Assembly: GCA_036260375.1 (NCBI GenBank)
Contig: DASZZZ010000122.1
Coordinates: 1 to 12,880, forward strand
Origin: DASZZZ01 sp036260375
GTDB lineage: Bacteria; Actinomycetota; CADDZG01; WHSQ01
Length of the DNA: 12,880 bases
Reading direction: 5' to 3'
Shown here in pieces: positions 6,493 to 12,880 of this stretch. The position numbers were made by a program, and so were the translations under genes. The notes below the pieces were generated by a model, which saw only the letters and a program-made list of their open reading frames with translations, ran no database searches and was not told the origin of the DNA. Numbering within the stretch: position 1 is the first letter of the stretch; each line of letters opens with the position of its first letter.

Positions 6493-7211
6493 GACGTCTC
6501 CCCCATCGGGATCACCATCACCTCCGGCACGACCGTCTCGGCCGGCTGCGTCAGCACGAACCGCACCGTGCGCGCGACGTTGCGCGGGTCCTGGAGGACG
6601 CCGGGATCGAGCTCGGGGAAACGCTCCAGCAGGAACGGCGTCCGCATGCCCCCCGCGACGACCGCGGTCACCTTGACCCCCGCGGGCCGCGCCTCGGCGT
6701 GGAGCGCGTGCGACAGGCCCAGCAGCCCCCACTTCGTCGCGTGGTAGGCGGACGCGTTCGGCCACGTGCGCTTCGACGCAGTCGACGCGACGTTGACGAC
6801 GTGGCCCGAGCCGCGCGCGCGCATGCCTGGCAGCACGAGACGCGCCATGACGAACGGGCCGCGCAGGTTGACCGCGCAGATCCGGTCCCACTGCTCGACG
6901 GTGAGCTCGTCGACCGACGCGGTCACGTCGATGCCGGCGTTGTTGACGAGCACGTCGACGCGTCCGTGCTCCGCGGTCACGGCGCGCACCGCGTCGGCGG
7001 CGTCGCCGTCGGACGTGACGTCGAGGTGCAGCGCGCTCGCGCGGCCCCCGGCGCGCTCGACGTCCGCGGCGACGGACTTGGCGAGCTCGTCGCGGACGTC
7101 GGCGACGACGACGACCGCGCCCGCGCCGGCGAGCTCGCGGCAGATCGCCTCGCCGAGCCCCCGGGCGCCGCCCGTCACGAGCGCGACGCGGTCGCGCAGC
7201 GAATCCTCCAT
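6483..7211 (-). CDS. Short-chain dehydrogenase/reductase (SDR)
   Basis: A 242-residue classical SDR. The NAD(P)-binding motif is TGGARGLG (13-20), followed by LDVT (63-66), NNAG (90-93), the catalytic S143 in VNVASTASK, and Y156xxxK160. An acidic D38 at the end of the second strand (VVVADVRD) suggests NAD rather than NADP. The C-terminal ETSWP ending recurs in relatives of this family, as far as I can recall. It would oxidise or reduce a sugar or polyol hydroxyl; the substrate is unknown. It is not an HldD-type epimerase, which belongs to the longer extended SDR class. The ATG at 7211 shares its A with the upstream stop (TGATG) and has GGAGG 7 bases upstream. It sits between heptose genes, so a role in the same sugar pathway is plausible. 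Confidence 0.88.
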   Translation of the reverse strand: MEDSLRDRVALVTGGARGLGEAICRELAGAGAVVVVADVRDELAKSVAADVERAGGRASALHLDVTSDGDAADAVRAVTAEHGRVDVLVNNAGIDVTASVDELTVEQWDRICAVNLRGPFVMARLVLPGMRARGSGHVVNVASTASKRTWPNASAYHATKWGLLGLSHALHAEARPAGVKVTAVVAGGMRTPFLLERFPELDPGVLQDPRNVARTVRFVLTQPAETVVPEVMVIPMGETSWP

Positions 7212-9124
7212 CACGTCACCTCCCGGTACGCGGGGCGCGCGTCCGCGGGCGGCGGCGCGTCGGCGGCGGCGTCGAGCTCGATGACCGTGTCGCCGTGGAC
7301 GAGCCGCTCCTCGACGAGCGCGCACAGGACGTGGACGACGACACCGTGCGTCTCCTGGATGCGTTGCGTGTCGCCCGACGGCACGACGACGCAGTGCTCG
7401 GCGTGCGTGCGGGCGCGGCCGCCGCCCGAGCCGAGCAGCGCGATACGCGTCATCCCGGCGCGGCCCGCGGCGTCGAGCGCGCGCACCACGTTGGCGGAGC
7501 GCCCGCTCGTGCTGATCGCGACGAGGACGTCGCCGGGGCGTCCGAGCGCCTCGACCTGACGCTCGAACACCGAGTCGAAGCCGCTGTCGTTGGACCACGC
7601 GGTGAGCACCGCGCCGTCGGTCGTCAGCGCGATCACCGGCAGCGCGCGCCGCCCCGCGACCTTGAAGCGGCCGACGAGCTCGGCCGCGAGGTGCTGCGCG
7701 TCGGCGGCGCTGCCGCCGTTGCCGCACACCAGGACCTTGTGGCCGCGGGCGAGCGCGCCGGCGAGCGCGTCGGCGGCCTCGGCGACCTGGAGCCGCACGA
7801 CGCGGCGCGCGTCGCGCAGCGCGGTGGCGGCGGCGTCGAACTCGCGGTCGACCAGCGCGGCGCTGCGCGTCAACGACGGCGACAGCCGCGCGCTCCGCTC
7901 GAGGACGCGCTCGTAGACGAGCGCGATCTGCTCCGCGACGCCGCGCCACTCGAACAGCGCGGTGGCGCGGTCGCGCGCCTGACGGCCGAACGCGCTGAGC
8001 AGCATGGGATGCCGGTACAGGTGCGCGATCCGCTCGGCGGTCGCGTCGGGATCGCGCGGCGGGACGAGATATCCGGTCTCGCCGTCGCGCACGGTGAACT
8101 TGATGCCGCCGACGTTGGAGCCGACGACGGGCGTGCCACACGCCATCGCCTCGACCGGCGTGATGCCGAACGGCTCGTACCACGGCGTCGACACGAACAC
8201 GTCGGCCGCGCTGTAGTACCACCGGAGCGCGTCGCGCCCGCGCGCGCCGGCGAACGTGACGCGGTCGGCGACACCCTCGTCGCGCGCGACGTCGGCGAGG
8301 CGCGCCAGCTCCGGCGTCGCGCGCCCGTCGGGACGGTCCGCGTCGCCCCCGACGACGAGCAGCCGCGCGTCGATGCCGTGCGCGTCGCGCAGGCGCGCCG
8401 TCGCGCGCACGACGTCGTCGACGCCCTTGCGCGGCACCATGCGGCCGAGCTGCAGCACGACGCGCTCGCGCGGCGGCAGCCCGAGCGCGACGCGCGCGAG
8501 CTCCTTGCCGATCGGCCAGAACTCGGCCGGGTCGAAGCCGCCGGGCACGATCGAGACGCGCGCCGGGTCGCAGCCGTAGTAGCGGATGAGGTCCTCCTCC
8601 TCCTGCGGGCACTCCGCGACGACGTGGTCGGCCTCGGCGACGACGCGGTCCTCGATCGCGAAGCGCTCGTCGGGGAACGCGTCGGCGTCGCCCTGGTGCA
8701 GCCGCCGCACGCGCCCGAGCGCGTGGAACGTCACGACGAACGGGACGCCGCAGCGGCGCTTGACCTCGGCCGCGACGAGCCCGGACATCCAGAAGTTCGC
8801 GTGCACGAGGTCGTAGCCCGGGCCCCGGCGCGCGGCGCGCACGACGAAGCGCGTGAAGTCGTCCATGAGCGGCAACAGCCGCTCCTTCGGAACGGGACGC
8901 GGCGGCCCCGCGGGCACGTGCACGATGCGCACGCCGTCGACCCACTCCGCGGTCTCGGGGAGCACGTCGGCGTCGCGCCGCGTGAAGACGTCGACCTCGA
9001 TTCCGAGCGCCGCGAGGTTCTTGGCGACCTCGCCGACGTAGACGTTCTGCCCGCCCGCGTCGACGCCGCCGAGCGCGGCCAGCGGCGACGCATGCTCGCT
9101 GACGATGGCGATCTTCCGGCTCAT
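7211..9124 (-). CDS. Fusion of GT4 glycosyltransferase and GmhA sedoheptulose-7-phosphate isomerase
   Basis: A 637-residue two-domain protein. Residues 1 to about 410 are a GT4 (sucrose-phosphate synthase-like) glycosyltransferase: the N-terminal glycine loop ALGGVDAGGQNVYV (17-30), LGRMVPRKG (226-234), and the donor-site EX7E pair E317 and E325 (YEPFGITPVEAMACG). A helical linker runs to about 440. Residues about 441-610 are a SIS-domain isomerase of the GmhA type: CGNGGSAADAQHLAAEL (467-483), ISTSGRSANV (537-546) and IQETHGVVVH (589-598). The GmhA zinc ligands are kept at H478, E482, Q590 and H598. The isomerase converts sedoheptulose 7-phosphate to D-glycero-D-manno-heptose 7-phosphate, the first pathway step. 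The ATG at 9124 overlaps the upstream stop (ATGA) and follows GGAGGAGG by 7 bases. The frame is unbroken; GmhA is normally a separate protein of about 190 residues. Confidence 0.93.
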   Translation of the reverse strand: MSRKIAIVSEHASPLAALGGVDAGGQNVYVGEVAKNLAALGIEVDVFTRRDADVLPETAEWVDGVRIVHVPAGPPRPVPKERLLPLMDDFTRFVVRAARRGPGYDLVHANFWMSGLVAAEVKRRCGVPFVVTFHALGRVRRLHQGDADAFPDERFAIEDRVVAEADHVVAECPQEEEDLIRYYGCDPARVSIVPGGFDPAEFWPIGKELARVALGLPPRERVVLQLGRMVPRKGVDDVVRATARLRDAHGIDARLLVVGGDADRPDGRATPELARLADVARDEGVADRVTFAGARGRDALRWYYSAADVFVSTPWYEPFGITPVEAMACGTPVVGSNVGGIKFTVRDGETGYLVPPRDPDATAERIAHLYRHPMLLSAFGRQARDRATALFEWRGVAEQIALVYERVLERSARLSPSLTRSAALVDREFDAAATALRDARRVVRLQVAEAADALAGALARGHKVLVCGNGGSAADAQHLAAELVGRFKVAGRRALPVIALTTDGAVLTAWSNDSGFDSVFERQVEALGRPGDVLVAISTSGRSANVVRALDAAGRAGMTRIALLGSGGGRARTHAEHCVVVPSGDTQRIQETHGVVVHVLCALVEERLVHGDTVIELDAAADAPPPADARPAYREVT

Positions 9125-10110
9125 GCGCCGACCTCCTCCGCTCGCCGTGCGCCGCGCGGCGCGCGGCCGACCGTCGCGAGCGCCGCGACGACGTCCGCGA
9201 CGCCTATCTCGAGCAGTCCCGGGTCGACCTCGGGCGCGTGCGGGTCGCCGCGCCGGCCCGCCCACAGCGCGACGTGCTGCGTCCGCTCCGGCGGCGGCCC
9301 CCACCGCGACGGCGGCGTGGGGCCGAACAGCACGACCGACGGCGTGCGGAGAGCGGTCGCGAGGTGCGCCACGCCGGTGTCGCCGCACGCGACGCGCGCC
9401 GCCGCCGCGACCAGCGCGGCGAGCTCCACGACGTCGGTGGCGCCGCCGACCGACGTCGCGCGCGGCGTGCCCGCCGCGGCTGCGACCGCGTCCGCCACGG
9501 CCGCGTCCCCGGGCCCGCCGGTGACGATCACGCGCCGCCCCGCGTCGGCCTCGGCGCGCACGACGGCCGCCCAGCGCTCGACCGGCCACCGCCGCGCCGG
9601 CGACGCCGCCCCCGGGTGCACGAGCGTGGCGCCGCGGGCGCCGGCGGGCGCCGGCGCGGGCGGGGGGTCGAGGTCGAGGTCGGACGCGTCGGCGGGGATC
9701 CCCGCGCCGGCGAGCAGCCGGCACCAGCGCGCGACCTCGTGCTCGTCGTCGTCCCAGCGCGCCCCGCCGGCGGACTCGGCGACGTCGGGGTGCGCGAACG
9801 CCACGAGCCGGCGCGGCCGCGTCGCGAGCACGACGCGGTGGCTCTGCGGCCCTCGCCCGTGCAGGTTGACGGCGACGTCGGGCGCGGCGACGGCAGGCGG
9901 CAGCGGGGCGAGCGGGGCCGCGGCGACGCACGTGTCGACGGCGCCGGTGTGCCGCGCGAGCGGGTGCAGCCACGCCGGCGCCGCGAGCACGAGACGGTGG
10001 CCGGGCACGGCGCGGCGCAACGCGCGCAGCGCCGGCACCGCGGTGAGCAGGTCGCCGAGCCCGAGCGCCCGGTACGCGAGCGCGCGCGGGGGGCGGGCGG
10101 GCGGCGTCAC
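9121..10110 (-). CDS. GT9 family glycosyltransferase (heptosyltransferase-like), second copy
   Basis: A 329-residue GT-B protein related to heptosyltransferases. The N-terminus ALAYRALGLGDLLTAVPALRAL (10-31) is the GT9 glycine-Asp acceptor loop. The C-terminal half has TLVHPGAASPARRWP (162-176), IVTGGPGD (195-202), ACGDTGVAHLATALRTPSVVLFG (241-263) and the SRWGPP segment (268-273). It is clearly diverged from the other GT9 protein and lacks its cysteine cluster, so the two probably make different linkages. The GTG at 10110 overlaps the upstream stop (GTGA) and has GAGGTGG just ahead. The frame extends upstream to 10182, but only through sequence antiparallel to the neighbour's end. It likely adds a heptose or another sugar; the exact donor cannot be told from the sequence. 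Confidence 0.87.
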   Translation of the reverse strand: MTPPARPPRALAYRALGLGDLLTAVPALRALRRAVPGHRLVLAAPAWLHPLARHTGAVDTCVAAAPLAPLPPAVAAPDVAVNLHGRGPQSHRVVLATRPRRLVAFAHPDVAESAGGARWDDDEHEVARWCRLLAGAGIPADASDLDLDPPPAPAPAGARGATLVHPGAASPARRWPVERWAAVVRAEADAGRRVIVTGGPGDAAVADAVAAAAGTPRATSVGGATDVVELAALVAAAARVACGDTGVAHLATALRTPSVVLFGPTPPSRWGPPPERTQHVALWAGRRGDPHAPEVDPGLLEIGVADVVAALATVGRAPRGARRAEEVGA

Positions 10111-11045
10111 GACGCCACCTCGGCGAGCACCCGGTCCCAGTCGTCGAGGAAGCGGCCGAGCCCGTAGCGCTCCAGCGCCCACGCCCGCGCCGCCTTACCC
10201 ATCACGGCGGCCGCCTCCGGATCACGCACGAGGCGCACGAGCGCGGCGCGCAGGTCGTCGAGCCGGTTGGTGACGACGCCGGCCTCGGGCGGCACCGCCT
10301 CGGGCGCCTCCGTCGTCGCGAGCGCGACGACGGGCATGCCGAGGTGCATCGCCTCGATCAGCGACAGCCCGAGCGACGTCCACCGGATCGGATGGAGGTA
10401 GACGCGCCGCCGCGCCAGCTCGTCGTGGAGGCGGTCCTGGGGGAGGTCCTCGATCCCGCCCAGCGCGCCCGCGCCGATGCCGAAGAGGTCGACCGGCACC
10501 GCGCGCGCGAGCTCGGGCAACAGGTCGGTGCCGGTGACGCGGCCGCGGCGCGCGGCCTCGTTGATCACGACCGCGGCGCGCGCCAGCTCGCCGGTGTAGC
10601 GGGGGCCGGGGTCGACGATGCCGTGCTCGACGACCTCGACCGGCGTCGAGCCCGCGTCCCAGAACAGCCGGTTGAAGTGCGTCACGTGCACGAGCACGAG
10701 GTCGTCGCGGTCGGCGGCGGGGTGGCGCATGTCCGCGATGCGCCCCTGGGGCGCGTTGTGCTCGACGTAGACCGCGGGCACGTCGCGCCCGGGGCCGCGG
10801 CCCCCGAGCCACGTCTCGGCGAGGCCATGGAGCTCCTCCGGGCGCTGCAGCACGACGACGTCGACGTCGAGGTCGGCGGCGGCGCGCGGGTCGACTTCCG
10901 CGACGGTCTCGGGCCACGCGTACGTCTGCGCGCGCCCGCGCCCATCCGGCCCCCGATCCGGCAGGACCGGCACGAAGTAGTCGTGGCGGCCGTGGACGAA
11001 CGCCGTCGTCCACGCGCCGTGCACGTGCCACAGCAGGATCCTCAC
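10107..11045 (-). CDS. Short GT4-like glycosyltransferase
   Basis: A 312-residue GT-B glycosyltransferase starting MRILLWHVHG. The C-terminal donor domain shows YLHPIRWTSLGLSLIEAMHLGMPVVAL (216-242), a GT4-type donor site. The second Glu of the EX7E motif is E231, but the first position (223) is Thr rather than Glu. The N-terminal domain carries YVEHNAPQG (93-101) and HVTHFNRLFW (120-129). It is shorter than most GT4 enzymes (about 370-400). No signal peptide or membrane helix is seen, so it probably acts at the inner face of the membrane. The GTG at 11045 overlaps the GT2 stop (GTGA), and its own stop overlaps the GT9 start in the same way. Donor and acceptor are unknown. Confidence 0.83.
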   Translation of the reverse strand: MRILLWHVHGAWTTAFVHGRHDYFVPVLPDRGPDGRGRAQTYAWPETVAEVDPRAAADLDVDVVVLQRPEELHGLAETWLGGRGPGRDVPAVYVEHNAPQGRIADMRHPAADRDDLVLVHVTHFNRLFWDAGSTPVEVVEHGIVDPGPRYTGELARAAVVINEAARRGRVTGTDLLPELARAVPVDLFGIGAGALGGIEDLPQDRLHDELARRRVYLHPIRWTSLGLSLIEAMHLGMPVVALATTEAPEAVPPEAGVVTNRLDDLRAALVRLVRDPEAAAVMGKAARAWALERYGLGRFLDDWDRVLAEVAS

Positions 11046-12085
11046 CGCGCCGCGACCTCGTCGTCGGGCAGCCGCACCGTCCGCGCCGGGCGCGGCGGCG
11101 GCAGGAGCCGCTCGTTCCGGTGGCGCACGAGCCCCGCGAGCCACGACCACGTCGCCGCCGCCGGGATGAGCGCGCTCGTGGCGACCATCCGCGCGACCTC
11201 GTCGCGCGACCGGGGGCCGGGCGCGATGCGCGCCCACGCGAGCTCGGCGACGCCCGCGCCCCACAGCGCCGCCCCCGTGGCCGCGACGCGCCGCCGTCCG
11301 AGCGCCGCGGCCGCGAGCGCGGCGACGCCGCACGCGGTCACGGCGACGTGCACCGGCCGCCGGCCCGCCGGCGCGCCGGCCCGCCGGCGCCAGTCCGACC
11401 CGTGCACGCCGGCCATGAGCGCGTCGTCGCCGTTGCCGGCCTGGAGCCGGACGCTGACCCACGGATCGGCGGGGCGCACGGGGTGGGTCGCCCGGCGGCG
11501 CCCCCGCACGAGGCGGTAGCCCGCCGCCAGCGCGCGCAGGGCGAGGTCGGCGTCCTCCCGGTAGGCGCGGTGGAAGCGCTCGTCGAACCCGCCGAGTTGC
11601 TCGAGCACGCAGCGCCGGTACGCCATGTCGGCCGTCGCCCACGCGGCGTCCTCGAGGCCCTTGACGTTGCGCTCCCAGTCGGTCGGGCGGCGTCCCTCGG
11701 GCAGCGGGACGCGCACGCGGCCCTGCGAGCCGGCGACGCCGTCGTCGCACGCGGCGAGGTCGGCGCGCAGCCGGCGCAGCCAGTCGCGCGGCAGCACGAC
11801 GTCGTCGTCGACGAACGCGACCCACTCCGACGCCGCCTCGGCCCAGCCCGCGTTGCGCGCCGCCGCGGGCCCCGACGCGGGACCGCGCACCACGCGCACG
11901 CGCGCGCCGAGCTCCGGCGACAGCTCGCCGAGCTCGAGCGGGTCGCCCGGCTCGGCGCGGTCGTCGACGACCACGACCGCCTCGGGCGCGGGCGCGTCCT
12001 GCGCGTCGAGCGACGCGAGCAGCGCGCGCAGCGACGAGCGTCCGACGGTCGGGACGACGACGTCGACGCGCGGCGCGCGCGTCAT
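11042..12085 (-). CDS. GT2 family glycosyltransferase with C-terminal hydrophobic segments
   Basis: A 347-residue inverting GT-A glycosyltransferase. The N-terminus VDVVVPTVGRSSL (7-19), the metal/nucleotide site FVDDD (91-95) and the acceptor-side EDADLALR (177-184) are standard GT2 landmarks. GPAAARNAGW (72-81) is the nucleotide-sugar loop. After about residue 235 come two or three hydrophobic stretches (about 245-262, 265-287 and 299-320), suggesting membrane anchoring of the catalytic domain in the cytoplasm. The ATG at 12085 overlaps the carbamoyltransferase stop (ATGA). It would add a sugar to a lipid-linked or polymeric glycan precursor; donor unknown. The family call is firm, the topology less so because alanine-rich helices in such DNA can look membrane-like. 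Confidence 0.88.
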   Translation of the reverse strand: MTRAPRVDVVVPTVGRSSLRALLASLDAQDAPAPEAVVVVDDRAEPGDPLELGELSPELGARVRVVRGPASGPAAARNAGWAEAASEWVAFVDDDVVLPRDWLRRLRADLAACDDGVAGSQGRVRVPLPEGRRPTDWERNVKGLEDAAWATADMAYRRCVLEQLGGFDERFHRAYREDADLALRALAAGYRLVRGRRRATHPVRPADPWVSVRLQAGNGDDALMAGVHGSDWRRRAGAPAGRRPVHVAVTACGVAALAAAALGRRRVAATGAALWGAGVAELAWARIAPGPRSRDEVARMVATSALIPAAATWSWLAGLVRHRNERLLPPPRPARTVRLPDDEVAAR

Positions 12086-12621
12086 CGCGCCGCCCCGGCG
12101 CCGTCGGGGCGGCGCACGAGGAACGGCCCGAGCGCCAGCGCGTCGACGGGGGCCGAGCCGAAGCACTCGAGCGCGTCGCGCGGGTCGTCGACCATCGGGC
12201 GCCCGGCGGTGTTGAGGCTCGTGTTCACGACCACGGGCACGCCCGTGCGCGCCTCGAAGCGCTGAAGCATCCGCGCCAGCAGCGGCTCGTCGGCCGGGTC
12301 TACGGTCTGGATGCGCGCGGTGCCGTCGACGTGCACGACGGCGGGGATGCGCTCGGCCCAGCCGGGCCGCACGCCGTGCGTGAAGAGCATGAACGGCGAC
12401 GGCAGCGGTCCGTCGAAGATCTCGGCCGCGCGGTCGGCGAGCAGGCTCCGGTGCCCGAGCGCGCGCGGCCCGTACTCGCTACGCCCCTGGAACCATGCGA
12501 CAACACCGTCCCCGGCGACGACCTCGGCGGCTGCCTGCGCGACGTCGGCGGGCCGCTCGTGCGGCAGCCCGACGCGCTCGAGCCAGCGCAGCAGCTCCCA
12601 CTCGTCGAACGCACGGCCGAG
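12082..12621 (-). CDS. Carbamoyltransferase (NodU/CmcH/TobZ family), C-terminal part, abnormal
   Basis: About 179 residues match the C-terminal (YrdC-like, carbamoyl-adenylate-forming) domain of O-carbamoyltransferases: WFQGRSEYGPRALGHRSLL, IPAVVHVDGTARIQTVD, PVVVNTSLNTAGRPMVDDP and the ending ALALGPFLVRR. A full protein is about 550-600 residues; the Kae1-like N-terminal domain that carries the transfer site is missing. Homology stops at about 12620, where plus-strand coding of a related gene begins. The minus frame stays open beyond that, but only as antisense. In addition, HRSLLA joins directly to DRAAEIF (12433-12441), omitting about 30 residues that normally include a conserved K-x-RE-x-FRP-x-AP stretch. 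The 3' end overlaps the GT2 start (ATGA), placing it in the glycan operon, where it would O-carbamoylate a sugar. As read, it is probably non-functional or misassembled. Confidence 0.78.
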   Translation of the reverse strand, partial: LGRAFDEWELLRWLERVGLPHERPADVAQAAAEVVAGDGVVAWFQGRSEYGPRALGHRSLLADRAAEIFDGPLPSPFMLFTHGVRPGWAERIPAVVHVDGTARIQTVDPADEPLLARMLQRFEARTGVPVVVNTSLNTAGRPMVDDPRDALECFGSAPVDALALGPFLVRRPDGAGAAR

Positions 12622-12880
12622 CGCCCCTTCGACCACATCTGGGTGCAGCCCGCGGCCGGCGACGCCGGCACCGCCCTGGGCGCCGCCCTGCACGTCGCCG
12701 CCCAGCTCGGCGACGTGGTGCGGCCCATGCCGGGGGCGGACCTCGGCCGGGACTTCTCCGACGCCGACCTCGAGGCGTGGCTCACCACCGCTCGGGTTCC
12801 CTACGAGCGGCCGGCCGACATCGCCGTGGCCGCCGCCGAGGTGCTGGCCGCCGACGGCATCGTGGCCTGGTTCCAGGGCC
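12619..12880 (+). CDS. Second carbamoyltransferase fragment, opposite strand
   Basis: Read on the plus strand in the frame with codons beginning at 12619, this fragment is an internal part of another carbamoyltransferase. It contains FDHIWVQPAAGDAGTALGAAL, then RPMPGADLGRDFSDADLEAWL, then VPYERPADIAVAAAEVLAAD and IVAWFQG at the window edge. It covers the end of the Kae1-like domain and the start of the YrdC-like domain. It resembles but is not identical to the minus-strand copy; by eye somewhat over half of the residues match in the shared stretch. Its codons favour GCC and GTG, whereas the genes to the left favour GCG and GTC. No start codon belongs to it: the frame simply begins where the minus-strand gene's homology ends. 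It is probably another organism's or paralog's gene joined in inverted orientation. Confidence 0.72.

Noticed and set aside
6483..7211. The SDR gene as the missing ADP-heptose epimerase HldD
   Set aside because: It is a 242-residue classical SDR with TGGARGLG, whereas HldD is an extended SDR of about 310 residues with a different N-terminal motif.
7295..10273. Very long plus-strand open frame (about 990 codons)
   Set aside because: It is rich in Arg/Ala/Asp with no family motif and lies wholly antisense to well-recognised minus-strand genes. Such frames are expected at this G+C because stop codons are rare.
12622..12693. N-terminal extension of the minus-strand carbamoyltransferase frame to a GTG at 12693
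   Set aside because: The added residues are the codon-aligned antisense of the plus-strand carbamoyltransferase fragment (VQPAAGDAGTALG) and match nothing in the family.
12082..12880. Simple fold-back (identical inverted duplication) at the right end
   Set aside because: The two carbamoyltransferase stretches differ at many residues and in codon choice, so they are not copies of one sequence.
1..12880. CRISPR arrays, tRNA or rRNA genes, insertion sequences
   Set aside because: No spaced direct-repeat array, no cloverleaf-like sequence, no transposase motif and no terminal inverted repeats were found on reading both strands.

Overview
The window looks like a chromosomal segment from a very high-G+C Gram-positive bacterium, most likely an actinomycete in the broad sense (Actinomycetota). 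The evidence is the extreme G+C with strong GCG/CGC/GTC codon use, the ESX/type VII-type WXG100 and FHA genes at the left end, and the absence of any lipid A gene. The bias resembles Thermoleophilia such as Solirubrobacterales, but that finer placement is a guess. Every recognisable gene lies on the minus strand, except one fragment at the right edge.

Right to left (the direction of transcription), 12621 to 3336 is one tightly packed surface-glycan operon. It holds the tail of a carbamoyltransferase, a GT2 glycosyltransferase, a short GT4 glycosyltransferase, a GT9 glycosyltransferase, a GT4 glycosyltransferase fused to GmhA (sedoheptulose-7-phosphate isomerase), a short-chain dehydrogenase, GmhB phosphatase, the bifunctional kinase/adenylyltransferase HldE, and a second GT9 (heptosyltransferase-like) protein. 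Every junction overlaps by 1, 4 or 10 bases, so translational coupling is likely. The GmhA domain, HldE and GmhB together supply all steps from sedoheptulose 7-phosphate to ADP-D-glycero-beta-D-manno-heptose. No HldD epimerase is present, so the expected donor is the D,D-heptose. The glycosyltransferases and the carbamoyltransferase would build and decorate a heptose-containing glycan.

From 3311 to 1143 follow, after short gaps, a class V aminotransferase-like PLP protein with an Asp-to-Asn change in its cofactor pocket, and a monomeric sarcosine oxidase-type flavoenzyme. They may be the end of the same transcript, but their link to the glycan is unknown.

The only intergenic region of note (1024-1142) holds a clear sigma-70-type promoter with three 10-bp direct repeats just upstream of the -35 box. 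It drives a separate unit: a WXG100 protein, a shorter WXG protein and the N-terminus of an FHA protein, probably an EssC/EccC-like FtsK/SpoIIIE ATPase of a type VII secretion system.

The right end is anomalous. The minus-strand carbamoyltransferase loses its homology near 12620. From there to the window edge a different, diverged carbamoyltransferase reads on the plus strand. The minus-strand gene also lacks about 30 conserved residues. This is either a rearranged, broken locus or an assembly chimera. No RNA genes, CRISPR arrays or insertion sequences were seen.
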